From Parachlamydiaceae bacterium (GTDB lineage: Bacteria; Chlamydiota; Chlamydiia; Chlamydiales; Parachlamydiaceae): a stretch of 37,594 nt of DNA. Under the pieces are notes generated by a model that did no database searches, was not told the DNA's origin, and saw only the letters and a program-made list of their open reading frames with translations. A program made the translations under genes and the position numbers. Positions 24,990 to 34,013 of this stretch are shown here, one piece after another (position 1 is the stretch's first letter; every line of letters begins with the position of its first letter). The stretch spans positions 1-37,594 of the forward strand of contig JACCRY010000033.1 of assembly GCA_013813265.1 (NCBI GenBank). The letters run 5' to 3'.

Positions 24990-25547
24990 ATGTTAAGTAG
25001 AATTGATTGTTTTATAGAATACTGTGTCACTGGTTTACATGTTGAATCACCTGTCCAAGCTTTTGAACTTTCCACAACTGTCAAAAATACTTTGTCAGAA
25101 ATGGAGCATGGACAACCTGAATGCATCGAAAACTTAAGAGATAGAGTATATAATCTTCAAAAATTACATACTATGATTGCACTATCCGATGAAACGAAGT
25201 CTACTTCCCACAAAATCATTCTAGCTGGAGTTATTCTCACAATATCCTCATTCGTAGTCGTTATTTTTGCCTCATATCTTATCGCTTTACCTCTTGCTAT
25301 TGCAGGGGCGGCATTAATTTGTGGTGCGCTCAGATTCTTGTTCGTATATGACGCAAAATATGACGCGAAGAAATTGCCTCAAGAAATTTTGGATGTACAA
25401 AAAGATGTAGATTCTTCTGGGGCATGGGTACAAAAACTAAAAGAATTAAAAGATGATGAAAATCTTCCTTCTGATCAACTAGAAGCTATAAATGCAGCTT
25501 TCGCGGTTGGTTCTGTTCACATGATAGAATTAAAAAAATCATTTTAG
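24990..25547 (+). CDS. candidate inclusion membrane (Inc-like) protein
   Basis: 185 residues, not recognised by family. Residues ~75-118 form two adjacent hydrophobic segments (KIILAGVILTISSFVVVIF and LIALPLAIAGAALICGALRFLFV) with only a very short turn between them. This 40-60 residue bilobed hydrophobic domain is the hallmark of chlamydial Inc proteins, which are type III secreted and inserted in the vacuole membrane. The flanks are hydrophilic: residues 1-74 with a helical, charged part, and 119-185 with a likely coiled coil (EILDVQKDVDSSGAWVQKLKEL). There is no signal peptide, consistent with type III export. GAGGGAATT directly precedes the ATG. An ordinary two-helix membrane protein is the alternative. 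Confidence 0.6.
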   Translation: MLSRIDCFIEYCVTGLHVESPVQAFELSTTVKNTLSEMEHGQPECIENLRDRVYNLQKLHTMIALSDETKSTSHKIILAGVILTISSFVVVIFASYLIALPLAIAGAALICGALRFLFVYDAKYDAKKLPQEILDVQKDVDSSGAWVQKLKELKDDENLPSDQLEAINAAFAVGSVHMIELKKSF

Positions 25548-25632
25548 CCTTAGTGCACTAGTACGTCATCGCATTTATAAGGTTTGTACACTTTAAAAAT
25601 TTTGGAAGAGAAATCGACCCAAGCCCACATAC

Positions 25633-25661
25633 CCTGTATCGACCCTCTGGGGCGATACAGG
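25633..25661. repeat. nine-base hairpin after the Inc-like gene
   Basis: CCTGTATCG at 25633-25641 is exactly complementary to CGATACAGG at 25653-25661, with a further CCC/GGG pairing in the 11-base centre. There is no T-run, so if it ends transcription it does not do so by the standard intrinsic mechanism. The rest of the gap to the catalase gene (25548-25851) shows nothing clear. Confidence 0.45.
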
Positions 25662-25851
25662 CTGTAGACAACTCCTCCTCTATCAATAGTCATAACATTG
25701 AGTCAAAAATAATTTTCTCCTGCTTTTCTGCACTATATTTTTATTGTCATTTTATTTTTGAAATGCTAACACGTAAGAATCATTTTCAAAAAAAAGATCA
25801 AAGAATTCTCCATGGACATAAATTTATTTAGAAATCACAAAAGAGGAAATT

Positions 25852-27933
25852 ATGGAATCTAACAAAAAGGATTCGAAAACATTGAAGGGCACAGGTGGAG
25901 AGCTTCATCAAACTGCAGAAGGAAATAACTCGATCTTAACTTCACAGCAAGGAATTCCAGTTTCAGATGACCAAAATTCACTCAAAATTGGAAGTCACGG
26001 TCCTATAGCCATGGAAGACTTTCTCTTCCGCGAAAAAATGTTTCATTTTGATCATGAAAGGATTCCTGAGAGAGTTGTGCATGCACGCGGCTATGCAGCC
26101 CATGGCTATTTTGAAGCCTATGAGTCTCTTTCAGACATTACATCAGCAGACATATTTCAAAGAGCTGGAGAAAAAACTCCCGCATTTGTACGCTTCTCAA
26201 CTGTAGTTGGAAACAAAGGTTCTTTTGATCTAGCAAGAGATGTCAGAGGATTTGCTGTAAAACTTTATACAAAGCAAGGGAACTGGGATCTTGTAGGTAA
26301 CAATATACCCGTCTTCTTCATTCAAGACCCGATCAAATTTCCAGATCTTGTTCATGCAGCAAAACCAGCACCAGATAGAGAATTTCCTCAAGCTCAAGTA
26401 GCTCACGATAACTTTTGGGATTTTATTTCTTTAATGCCTGAAAGCATGCATATGATTATGTGGGCCATGTCGGATCGTGCACTACCCCGTTCATTTCGTT
26501 TTATGGAAGGTTTCGGTGTACATACATTCCGTATGGTTACAAAAGAAGGAAAGTCAACATTTGTTAAATTTCACTGGCGTCCAAAACTAGGATTGCAATC
26601 AGTACTATGGGATGAAGCTGTAAAGATTAACGGAGCGGACCCTGATTTTCACAGAAAAGATTTATGGAACTCCATTCAAGCTGGTAATTTTCCCGAATGG
26701 GAACTGGGCCTTCAGCTATTCGGTGACGAATTTGCAGATTCTTTTCCTTTCGATATTTTGGATTCAACTAAAATAATTCCTGAAGAAGATGTGCCTATTC
26801 AAATTGTAGGAAAACTTGTATTAAATCGATGTGTCGATAACTTCTTTGCAGAAACGGAACAAGTCGCATTTTGCACTGCTAACATTGTTCCAGGCATAGA
26901 TTTTACAAATGACCCCTTATTGCAAGGGCGCAATTTTTCCTATCTTGATACACAATTAAAACGCCTCGGCAGTCCAAATTTCACGCACCTTCCTATAAAT
27001 GCACCGAAATGCCCGTTTCATCATTTCCAACAAGATGGGCATATGGCTATGACGAATCCGAAAGGAAGAGTTAACTATGAACCCAATTCATGGAATGATG
27101 CACCTCGAGAGTCTCCAGAAAAGGGATTCCAATCTTTCCCTGCTAAAGAAAGTGGATTAAAAGTTAGAGAACGCTCAGAAAAATTTTCTGATCATTACAG
27201 CCAAGCCCGTCAATTCTATATTAGCCAAACAGAAATGGAGCAAGGGCATATTGCCAACTCTTTAATTTTTGAATTGAGCAAAGTTCAAACTCCGGCAATC
27301 CGCCTCAGGGTTGTCACACATCTCCCTAACATTGATGAAAAACTTGCGGAACGGGTAGCTCAAGGGCTTGGATTACAAGAAAAAATTGTTCCAATAAAAC
27401 CAGCTCGTGAACCTCTAAAAGACCTTAAACCTTCTAAAGCGTTAAGCATCGCATTAAATCCTCCAAAAACCTTTAACGGCCGAAAGGTGGGAATTGTTGT
27501 CACCGATGGTGTAGATGATTCATTTTTAGATGCTTTAATATCTCAAATAGAGGCAGAGAAAGCAACCTTTGAAATTATTGCCCTAACAGTCGCTGGAGTT
27601 ACAACCCTTAAAGGTAAGAAGGTCCCTGCAGATCAAATAATTGAAGGAGCGCCATCTGTGTTATACGATGCGGTTGCTCTACTTCCTTCTTCCGAAGGCA
27701 TTAAAGTGCTTGCTAGGCATCCCGCTGCTCGCCAATTTGTCTCAGATGCATTTACACATTTGAAATTTATTAGTTATAATAGTAATGTAAAATCATTATT
27801 TGAAAAAGTGGGAATTATGTCAGAACTCGATAACGGTTGTATTGAATTTTCTGAAATGAATGATGTAAAAAAGTTTATTCAAGCGTGTAGAGACATTCGT
27901 TTTTGGGAAAGAGAACCTTTAGTCATGCCTTAA
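25852..27933 (+). CDS. katE: monofunctional haem catalase, large-subunit (HPII) type
   Basis: Breaks down hydrogen peroxide to water and oxygen. 693 residues, fitting the large-subunit clade. Catalytic histidine H77 in [12 protein letters not shown], the conserved asparagine in [13 protein letters not shown], and the haem-ligand tyrosine in [16 protein letters not shown] (R..Y.DT pattern) are present. After about residue 540 comes the class I glutamine-amidotransferase-like (flavodoxin-like) C-terminal domain, beginning [16 protein letters not shown], which distinguishes HPII enzymes from the ~480-residue kind. AAGAGGAAATT precedes the ATG. It appears to be a single-gene unit. The N-terminal ~45 residues are polar and probably disordered. 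Confidence 0.95.
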   Translation: MESNKKDSKTLKGTGGELHQTAEGNNSILTSQQGIPVSDDQNSLKIGSHGPIAMEDFLFREKMFHFDHERIPERVVHARGYAAHGYFEAYESLSDITSADIFQRAGEKTPAFVRFSTVVGNKGSFDLARDVRGFAVKLYTKQGNWDLVGNNIPVFFIQDPIKFPDLVHAAKPAPDREFPQAQVAHDNFWDFISLMPESMHMIMWAMSDRALPRSFRFMEGFGVHTFRMVTKEGKSTFVKFHWRPKLGLQSVLWDEAVKINGADPDFHRKDLWNSIQAGNFPEWELGLQLFGDEFADSFPFDILDSTKIIPEEDVPIQIVGKLVLNRCVDNFFAETEQVAFCTANIVPGIDFTNDPLLQGRNFSYLDTQLKRLGSPNFTHLPINAPKCPFHHFQQDGHMAMTNPKGRVNYEPNSWNDAPRESPEKGFQSFPAKESGLKVRERSEKFSDHYSQARQFYISQTEMEQGHIANSLIFELSKVQTPAIRLRVVTHLPNIDEKLAERVAQGLGLQEKIVPIKPAREPLKDLKPSKALSIALNPPKTFNGRKVGIVVTDGVDDSFLDALISQIEAEKATFEIIALTVAGVTTLKGKKVPADQIIEGAPSVLYDAVALLPSSEGIKVLARHPAARQFVSDAFTHLKFISYNSNVKSLFEKVGIMSELDNGCIEFSEMNDVKKFIQACRDIRFWEREPLVMP

Positions 27934-28044
27934 ATCACGGGATTTTCATGTTAAATCGCTTCCACGATTCAAGGCAGTTCATACTGTTTAGGATCTGTTT
28001 TCGATCGCGGAAGTGTAAGCGTAAATTTTAACCATCTACATTTT

Positions 28045-28243
28045 CTTTGCGCTCTTAGCGCTCTTTGCGCACTTTTGCTGCTCCTTTGCGTTAAAAAAAA
28101 TAAATCTAATACACCTTTAAATCTGCTTCGAATAAAACTTCTCTAGTTTAGTTTAAACCTCGAATAATATTTGTGGAGAACTAGATTGTTTTTTTCAACG
28201 CAAAGGAGCAGCAAAAGGCGCAAAAGGCGCAAAGAATGCAAAA
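28045..28243. repeat. inverted array of CTTTGCG-type short repeats
   Basis: The left arm (28045-28098) is made of units such as CTTTGCGCT and CTTTTGCTGCTC; the right arm (28190-28243) is its near reverse complement. A 21-base core (28072-28092 and 28197-28217) is perfectly complementary, and both arms border a run of A or T on the inner side. The ~90 bases between them hold no gene. The design is like the array around the GxxExxY remnant at 23001-23285, with a different unit. Confidence 0.65.
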
Positions 28244-28628
28244 ATAATTAAGAACTCGGATGGGTATTATTGACGCTTACGTGGAAGCGTTTTAACGTAA
28301 CAGCCCCGCGTTCAGCGAAAGGCCGGCTGGGGTCTGTAGCGGAACGTGAGAACTTTCAACCAGCTTGGCATAGGAACCCCCTTACACGGCTCTTAACACC
28401 TACTTCTCTCCCGTAGATAAATTTAAATACTTGAAATAAAAAAAATATAATGCAAAATGAAGTTAGTTCCCGTTTTTAACAAATTTTCATTCGAATGTTT
28501 TTTCTATATGGTCGAATAAATATGCAATGAATACTTGATTCACACACCCATATGTTCAAATTTTAATAACGGGGTTAACATTAACTTGCGACCAACTTTT
28601 TATAAACAATTTTTAATTGGAGGATCAT
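28244..28628. other. intergenic stretch with a GC-rich repeat patch
   Basis: No gene. Around 28270-28345 the sequence is more GC-rich than its surroundings and has a hairpin-like CGCTTACGTGGAAGCG and several AGCGGAACG/CGCGGGG fragments, which also occur at 121-140 (TAGCGGAACGCGGGG). This looks like decayed repeat DNA. From 28400 on it is AT-rich and probably holds the promoter of the 45-residue gene. Confidence 0.35.
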
Positions 28629-28766
28629 ATGCCAATAAGAAAAGGAAAAAATCTCAAGAATGCACCTAAAAGTGTGCAAGATGAAAAAGCAATCCCATCA
28701 AAAGATGAACATACTTTGAGAAGAGCTCCTTCACCACTAAAAGACAGTGGCAAGTACAGTAAATAA
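28629..28766 (+). CDS. unknown 45-residue basic protein
   Basis: The frame runs from ATG 28629 to TAA 28766 and gives a small, very hydrophilic, lysine-rich protein (MPIRKGKNLKNAPKSV at the start, RRAPSPLKDSGKYSK at the end) with no hydrophobic core, so probably disordered. I believe it is real because a very good binding site, TTGGAGG, lies about five bases upstream and a terminator-like hairpin follows at 28776-28850. It could be a nucleic-acid-binding or stress protein; no family is recognised. Confidence 0.6.
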   Translation: MPIRKGKNLKNAPKSVQDEKAIPSKDEHTLRRAPSPLKDSGKYSK

Positions 28767-28775
28767 AAATCGAGC

Positions 28776-28850
28776 AATGAAGGGTAAAGGTAAGGTGCTG
28801 CTTTCCCAACCAGCCATACCTTTATCCTCATTTAACTCTTTTGGTTTTTA
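28776..28850 (+). terminator. probable terminator of the 45-residue gene
   Basis: AATGAAGGGTAAAGGTA (28776-28792) pairs with TACCTTTATCCTCATT (28817-28832) with one bulge and G-U pairs; GCTG/CAGC can extend the structure inside the loop. It is followed by AACTCTTTTGGTTTTT, an interrupted T-run. Confidence 0.5.
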
Positions 28851-28944
28851 TAGAATTGTTTTATAACCTAGAACATTGACCACTCAAATTATCTAATAAA
28901 TGATGAGCAACTAAAAGAACGTTAATGTTAGGAATCGATATCAC

Positions 28945-29514
28945 ATGGCTATGAGAGGAAATATTCTTTTACCCGAAGGACTGACTTATTACGACAACTT
29001 TATTACAGAAGTAGAAGAAGAAAAAATATTGAATTTTATCGAATCTTTAGAATTTGAACAAGTCATCATGCATGGACAGCCAGCCAAAAGGAGTGTTAAG
29101 CATTTTGGATATCACTATAATTATCAAAAATTTTCTGTAGAACCGGGGGAGGCATTCCCATCTGTAATTCAAAAGCTATCTAATAAATGTGCAGAAAAAG
29201 GGGGGCTTGAAGAAAATGAAATCGTCCAATGCTTAATTTCTAATTATCCAGCAAATTCTACTATCGGATGGCATACGGATAAATTTATATTTGGTTCTAA
29301 AATTTTTGGTATTTCTCTCCTTTCATCGTGTTTAATGAGATTTCAAAGGAAAATCGAAAATATAAGATATGTCTATGAGAAAGAATTAATTCCGCGCTCC
29401 TTATACATTTTAAGCGGGGAATCACGTTATAAATGGCAGCATAGTATTCCACCGACAAAAGGGCTAAGATACTCAATCACATTTCGAACTTTAAAAAAAA
29501 CTACGAAACTGTAA
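28945..29514 (+). CDS. AlkB-like 2-oxoglutarate/Fe(II) dioxygenase
   Basis: 189 residues. The iron-binding triad is visible: H110 and D112 in GWHTDK and H166 in WQHSIPP; the 2-oxoglutarate-binding arginines are R175 and R181 in RYSITFRTL, the typical 'R.SlTFR' ending. IGWHTDK corresponds to the 'i.wHsDe' motif of AlkB homologues. Such enzymes remove methyl groups from damaged DNA or RNA bases; some bacterial members act on other substrates. The sequence is closer in length and layout to the short ALKBH-like group than to E. coli AlkB (216 residues). The start is probably 28945 (AGGA about 11 bases upstream), with 28951 as alternative. It converges with waaA, with 16 bases between the stops. 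Confidence 0.88.
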   Translation: MAMRGNILLPEGLTYYDNFITEVEEEKILNFIESLEFEQVIMHGQPAKRSVKHFGYHYNYQKFSVEPGEAFPSVIQKLSNKCAEKGGLEENEIVQCLISNYPANSTIGWHTDKFIFGSKIFGISLLSSCLMRFQRKIENIRYVYEKELIPRSLYILSGESRYKWQHSIPPTKGLRYSITFRTLKKTTKL

Positions 29515-29530
29515 AGAATATTCTCGCGAT

Positions 29531-30799
29531 TTACAAAACTTGTAATGTTCGAGCTGTAGCCCCTTGCATTGCAGCAACGAGCTTTTGAGCGCCCTCACGC
29601 AAAGAAGCAGCTTCTTCGCCATCTTTTAAAAGGACTTTCAAATTTTCTAAAAGTGTCTCCGCAGGGACCTGCAAAGCAGCACCATAAAACGAAGTAATTT
29701 CCACTAGCTCAGATTGTTCATGCATGTGAGGCCCATACAATGTTGGCACTCCAAACCAAAGAGGCTCAATGATATTATGTCCACCGACCAGCGAAGTATA
29801 GCTCCCAGCTACAATGGCAACTGTCGCAATTTGGTAACACTGACCTAATAGCCCCATAGTATCTAGTAGAATGATTGGGCAAGAATTTGGGGATTCACCG
29901 CGTGTGGAATAGCGAAGATAAGGAATCCAAAGGGTTTGCAAAAAAGCTTCAACAGTATTGAACCTTTCAGGGTGCCGTGGAACAACGATCACTTTCAAAT
30001 CTTGATTTTCTTTCCAAAGGTCTTTCATAGCTTCAAGCAACAATTTCTCTTCAGGATCATGCGAAGATCCAATTACGATCACTTTATCATTTTGTTCGAT
30101 CCCCAGCTGCTTCCTAAAAGCCCATTTTTCTTCTTCTGCCATAAGTTTTGGTACACTATCAAACTTTAAATTACCCGTGACAACCAATTTTTCAGCTGAA
30201 ATATTAAGACTTGCAAAACGTTCCGCATACTGCTGATTTTGTAGACAAAAAATATCAAATAAAGAAAATAGCGGTTTAGTAAGCCATGAAAATCGCTTAA
30301 AGCGACCTACCGAGCATTCGGACATTTTACCATTGACCAATGCAATCTGAGCCCCATATTTCTTTGAAAGACGTAAAAAATTATACCAAAAGTCTGTTTC
30401 ACATAGAATAACCCGAGTTGGTCGAAGCCGCTTAATGAGTGGGGCCATTATACAATAAAAATCAAATGGGAGAAAAATATGATGGTCGGCCTCAGGTATC
30501 GAACGTTTGGCTTCTGCGTGGCCCGTCTCTGTTGTCGAGGAAACAATTATAATGGGATTTGAAGGTATTTCTTTGAGGCGTTTTGTCAACACAGAGACTG
30601 CCTTGGTTTCTCCAACAGAGACTGCATGAATCCAAATGAGCTCTCGTTTTCCAATTTCAATTTTGGGAAAACCAGCACCTAAGCGTTTCAGAAAACTCGA
30701 CCGATATTTTTTTTGAAAGAGAAGGGCATAAAGATACTTTGGTATGGCTAAAAGAGCTAAAAGCCAAAGGGTTAATTCATAGATCACTTTGGTTGCCAT
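29531..30799 (-). CDS. waaA: 3-deoxy-D-manno-octulosonic acid (KDO) transferase
   Basis: Transfers KDO from CMP-KDO to lipid A precursor at the inner membrane. 422 residues, normal for WaaA/KdtA. N-terminal membrane anchor (~6-28), then KRLG, LIWIHAVSVGETKAV (the conserved 'W.HavSvGE' with the catalytic glutamate), FLPFDF, ETDFWYNFL ('E.E.WPn' variant), and the donor-binding half with VIGSSHDPEEKLLL, VPRHPERF and GGHNIIEPLWFGVP. In Chlamydia the same enzyme (GseA) is multifunctional and adds several KDO units; the number cannot be read from sequence. GGGAG lies nine bases upstream of the ATG. It seems to be transcribed alone. Confidence 0.95.
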   Translation of the reverse strand: MATKVIYELTLWLLALLAIPKYLYALLFQKKYRSSFLKRLGAGFPKIEIGKRELIWIHAVSVGETKAVSVLTKRLKEIPSNPIIIVSSTTETGHAEAKRSIPEADHHIFLPFDFYCIMAPLIKRLRPTRVILCETDFWYNFLRLSKKYGAQIALVNGKMSECSVGRFKRFSWLTKPLFSLFDIFCLQNQQYAERFASLNISAEKLVVTGNLKFDSVPKLMAEEEKWAFRKQLGIEQNDKVIVIGSSHDPEEKLLLEAMKDLWKENQDLKVIVVPRHPERFNTVEAFLQTLWIPYLRYSTRGESPNSCPIILLDTMGLLGQCYQIATVAIVAGSYTSLVGGHNIIEPLWFGVPTLYGPHMHEQSELVEITSFYGAALQVPAETLLENLKVLLKDGEEAASLREGAQKLVAAMQGATARTLQVL

Positions 30800-30904
30800 T
30801 AGAATATCTCCCTAAGATAACTCATATACACCGCATTTAACAATTTTGTACGTCCTACGTGTCGTTAAACAAACAATCAAAACGCGATAGACTGACTCCG
30901 TAAT

Positions 30905-31969
30905 TTAGCTGAATTTCACTTTTCTTGGAGTATCCAAAATTCTCTGGTGATGTTCAGTTAACGATTTATCAGGAGAAACCATTGCTAACAAGCCTGAACG
31001 TACATCATCAATGACGTCAAGTGCTCCTAAATATTCCATTGCTAGCAAATTGACTTCAGTGTATTTGAATCCCAGACCTAGCGAACATGCAGCAAAAAGA
31101 ATACCTGCAGCAATATAAATTGTTTTTTCTACTACTATAGTTAAGGTTGCCATAAAATAAAGAGCGCGAGTCCCTATTTCTTCAATGACCCATTTTTTCC
31201 ATTCTGCTTTTGTCTCATCTACTTCTGTTGCTTGTTCCTGCTCAATCATATCTGTTGAAGGAATCTGTTCTATCTCGGTTGCTTCTTCCTGCCCGCTCAT
31301 AAATGCTGGAAAGATTTCTCCCACCTCTGTTGCTTCTTTCTGCTCAATCATTTTTGCTGGAGAAATTTCTTCTAATTTAAAGTTTAACTGGGTTGAAATA
31401 AAGTTATCTTCATTAAAAGAAATCTCATCTTCATCGTCATCGTCAGAATTTTTTGTATATTCAGTAAAGCCATCTAATTCTCGGATGTCCCCTGTCGACT
31501 CGTAAAGATCTTCTTTAGACATCCCTTTTTTAGCACAAGCATCAGCCTTTTCAAATAAGAAATAACTATAACACTTGACTTTCTCTAACTCACCAAATTT
31601 CGGCTGCTTGATCGTCGCATAAGGATTAAGCGTCAGTGCTATAGCTTTAAAAAGAGTTGGTAAAATTAGCTGAGCTGAATACACTCTGCCTTTCCCGATG
31701 TCCTTTGGAGAATCAAATCCATCTCTGGCCCATACTTCGATGTCAATCTTATTTTTAACCCACTCGCTGCTACTCCCAGGAATTAAGGTGCATATTGAAA
31801 AAAACACTTGAGTGACTGTATTTGCTAAAGATAGGAGAGATACACCAACGAGAGAAATTCGGGTAAACTGCTCTCCTTCAGGCTTTGACCATTTTTCAGC
31901 AACTCGCGTGCAATTTGAATAAAAAAAATCCATCATACTTGAAGTGGGTTGAACTATCGTATCAAACAT
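30905..31969 (-). CDS. unknown 354-residue membrane-associated protein with 17-residue repeats
   Basis: Not recognised. Hydrophobic stretches occur at ~39-62 (SLVGVSLLSLANTVTQVFFSIC region), weakly at ~100-115, and clearly at ~273-302 (ATLTIVVEKTIYIAAGILFAACSLGLGF). Between them lies an acidic, probably disordered part: SDDDDEDE at 175-182 and three tandem 17-residue repeats at 201-251 with consensus EIxPAxMIEQEEATEVx. There is no classical signal peptide. Shape and size recall the many lineage-specific membrane proteins of amoeba-associated Chlamydiae, possibly secreted, but this is only an impression. On the minus strand a perfect TATAAT (31989-31984) lies close before the start; with a TCGAAA box 16 bases away it may be the promoter, leaving a very short leader. 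Confidence 0.8.
   Translation of the reverse strand: MFDTIVQPTSSMMDFFYSNCTRVAEKWSKPEGEQFTRISLVGVSLLSLANTVTQVFFSICTLIPGSSSEWVKNKIDIEVWARDGFDSPKDIGKGRVYSAQLILPTLFKAIALTLNPYATIKQPKFGELEKVKCYSYFLFEKADACAKKGMSKEDLYESTGDIRELDGFTEYTKNSDDDDEDEISFNEDNFISTQLNFKLEEISPAKMIEQKEATEVGEIFPAFMSGQEEATEIEQIPSTDMIEQEQATEVDETKAEWKKWVIEEIGTRALYFMATLTIVVEKTIYIAAGILFAACSLGLGFKYTEVNLLAMEYLGALDVIDDVRSGLLAMVSPDKSLTEHHQRILDTPRKVKFS
31217..31369 (-). repeat. three tandem 51-base coding repeats
   Basis: Three in-frame copies encode 17-residue units: EISPAKMIEQKEATEVG, EIFPAFMSGQEEATEIE, QIPSTDMIEQEQATEVD. The core GAAGCAACAGAGGT-like part is best conserved. Copy number may vary among strains. Confidence 0.85.
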
Positions 31970-32146
31970 TTTTATAGACCTTGATTATAATTTACACATG
32001 TTTATTTTCGATTTTAATTAAATCAAATCTGATGATACATGTGGCCTTTTTTAATTGCAATCTTTTCCTTTACTTAATATTCATATTTTTAGAGAATTCA
32101 AAGTATACCTAGAAGCATACCGCAAGATATTTAAGAGGACTACTCA

Positions 32147-33088
32147 ATGCAAGAAACGCCTTTATGGATGTGGATAGGATTTAATGCTTTCGTCCTTCTC
32201 TTTCTCTTTCTCGATCTTTCTGTGCATGGTCGCAAGAAGCACACCATTGGCATCAAAGAATCGATCGCATGGAGCTGTTTTTGGATTGCTATTGCTCTTT
32301 TTTTCAACACACTACTTTACTATACACACGGACCCCAAGCAGCGCTGGACTTCTTCACTGGCTACCTTCTTGAAAAAAGCTTAAGTGTTGATAATCTTTT
32401 TGTCTTTATATTGATCTTCTCCTATTTTAAAACACCCGAACATCTGCTGCATAAAGTTCTTTTTTATGGTATCCTCGGCGCCATTCTCATGAGAGCTCTT
32501 TTTATTTTTGGAGGGATTGCTTTACTACACCAATTTAGTTGGATATTCTATATTTTTGGCCTTTTCCTTGTCTATGCAGGCATAAAAATGATTAATCAGA
32601 AAGAAAGTGAGATGCACCCTGAAAGCAATTTTTTAATAGAATGGATAAAAAAATGGATCCCCATCACTGACAAATACTATGGGGAATCTTTCTTTGTTAG
32701 AATTCAAGACAAACTCCATGGAACCCCCCTTTTTTTAACACTTCTGACTGTAGAATTTACCGATCTCGTTTTCGCAATTGATTCAATCCCGGCAATTTTG
32801 GCAATCACTTTAGATCCATTTATCGTTTATACCTCAAATATTTTTGCAATATTGGGTCTCAGAGCCCTTTTTTTCACTCTCAAGGCATCTCTTGAAATAT
32901 TTCACTTTCTTTCCTATGCAATTGGAGGGATACTTACATTTGTCGGATTCAAAATGTTGATTGCCCCATGGCTCAAAATACCGACTCCAGTTACTTTATG
33001 TTTTATTCTTCTTTCTCTAGTTGCGGCGATCATATTGTCACTCTTATTTCCCAAAAGTGAAGAATCAAATGAAAAGGATGGGAAGTAA
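32147..33088 (+). CDS. TerC/Alx-family integral membrane protein
   Basis: 313 residues with about eight or nine membrane segments. Family marks are acidic residues within the membrane: FLDLSVHGRK near the start, LLEKSLSVDNLFVFILIFSYF, and EFTDLVFAIDSIPAILAIT, followed by YTSNIFAILGLRALFF, all typical for TerC and Alx. Members of this family export manganese or other divalent metals, probably including at the Sec translocon; the tellurite link is historical. AAGAGGAC lies before the ATG. I looked for a yybP-ykoY manganese riboswitch in the 177 bases upstream and did not see one. Confidence 0.93.
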   Translation: MQETPLWMWIGFNAFVLLFLFLDLSVHGRKKHTIGIKESIAWSCFWIAIALFFNTLLYYTHGPQAALDFFTGYLLEKSLSVDNLFVFILIFSYFKTPEHLLHKVLFYGILGAILMRALFIFGGIALLHQFSWIFYIFGLFLVYAGIKMINQKESEMHPESNFLIEWIKKWIPITDKYYGESFFVRIQDKLHGTPLFLTLLTVEFTDLVFAIDSIPAILAITLDPFIVYTSNIFAILGLRALFFTLKASLEIFHFLSYAIGGILTFVGFKMLIAPWLKIPTPVTLCFILLSLVAAIILSLLFPKSEESNEKDGK

Positions 33089-33318
33089 TATTTTAGAAGT
33101 CGCTAAAACACTTAGGGATCGGAAAGAACTAGTAATGAAATAAGAGTAAGGACTCCCTCGCATCGCATAATGAAACAATGTAGTTCACCACAAAGTATAG
33201 TATTAAAGCTTTAGACTGCGCTAAATAAAATTTATCTGAAGCAGATTTTAATGCAATACTAGATTAATTTTTTAGTCGAGGCAAAGCTGGAATGTTATTA
33301 CTCAATGAAAGCCGAAAA

Positions 33319-33711
33319 CTATTTTTCGCTAACTACGCAATCTGCCTCAGTCTCTACGAGCCATTCTTTATTGATAAAGCCTTTTACTTCAAAAAAAGTA
33401 CAGGCCGGGCGAATATCAGAGAAGAATTCACCATGCGCCTTAGCCGCATCTTTCCAAGTGGTTATATCCACAAGCATAATCCGGGTTCGGACCACATTTT
33501 GAAGTGAACCGCCCGCTTCTTCGATTGCTTTCTTCATAATCTCGATACAATATTTGGTTTGTTCATAAACATTATGTATGCCTACTGTATGACCGTCGGG
33601 GCCGATTGCAGCCGTACCTGCTACAGCTATCACGTTACAAAGTCTGCAAGCCCGCGAGAATCCAATAGGCCCTTCCATAGGTGAACCTGAAGATATATTT
33701 TTTCTATACAT
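33319..33711 (-). CDS. RidA (YjgF/YER057c/UK114) family protein
   Basis: 130 residues, standard family size. Key residues: R101 in DIRPACTFFEV, equivalent to the essential arginine that salt-bridges the substrate carboxylate, and E120 in WLVETEADCVV. RidA hydrolyses reactive 2-aminoacrylate and related enamines/imines made by PLP enzymes such as threonine or serine dehydratase. Here it could protect against 2-aminoacrylate from the cystathionine enzymes, an inference from window content only. The usual N-terminal 'A.GPYS.A...G..vf.SGq' block is altered (PIGFSRACRLCNVIAVAGTAA), so this belongs to a subgroup other than the archetypal RidA. AAAGGAAAGG precedes the ATG. It is convergent with the TerC gene. 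Confidence 0.88.
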   Translation of the reverse strand: MYRKNISSGSPMEGPIGFSRACRLCNVIAVAGTAAIGPDGHTVGIHNVYEQTKYCIEIMKKAIEEAGGSLQNVVRTRIMLVDITTWKDAAKAHGEFFSDIRPACTFFEVKGFINKEWLVETEADCVVSEK

Positions 33712-33771
33712 TTTTAATCCTTTCCTTTGTTTTAGCCTATTAATATGCCGATAGATCTAAGATCCATGTAA

Positions 33772-34000
33772 CACCCCTGCCGGGGCTTAGTCATGGGGTT
33801 GCATTTCCCAGGCTTTGTTTCGTTACAGCCTGGGCTATTATATACCAGCCCTCCAGGACAGGAAAGCAGACAACTGCAAATAAAGACGCTCTAGGATTTC
33901 ACATAGGGATTTTCCATATTGGCCCAGCCTATAGCGAAGTAAGGCCTGGGTAAAGCACCCTACGCCTTGTTTATATCCGGCCAATCGGGCATTAGGGCTC
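33772..34000. repeat. palindromic repeat element with several hairpins
   Basis: Three hairpins follow each other: CCCC/GGGG at 33774-33785, CCCAGGCT/AGCCTGGG at 33807-33814 and 33827-33834 (perfect eight-base stem), and CCCAGCCT/AGGCCTGGG at 33923-33930 and 33942-33950 with one bulge. The two outer ends, CCGGGGCTTAG and the reverse complement of ATTAGGGCTC, are also similar. This pattern ('...ggggctta...cccaggc...gcctgggc...') resembles repetitive intergenic palindromes that I recall from many environmental bacteria, possibly mobilised by REP-associated or IS200-type transposases. There is no gene in it. Confidence 0.55.
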
Positions 34001-34013
34001 ATAAAGTTATCTG

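Noticed and set aside
31970-32146. Manganese (yybP-ykoY) riboswitch upstream of the TerC-family gene
   Set aside because: I looked for the conserved paired elements and found only AT-rich sequence without stable helices.
33292-33507. Plus-strand frames opposite the RidA-family gene
   Set aside because: They are antisense to a clear gene and show no recognisable protein.
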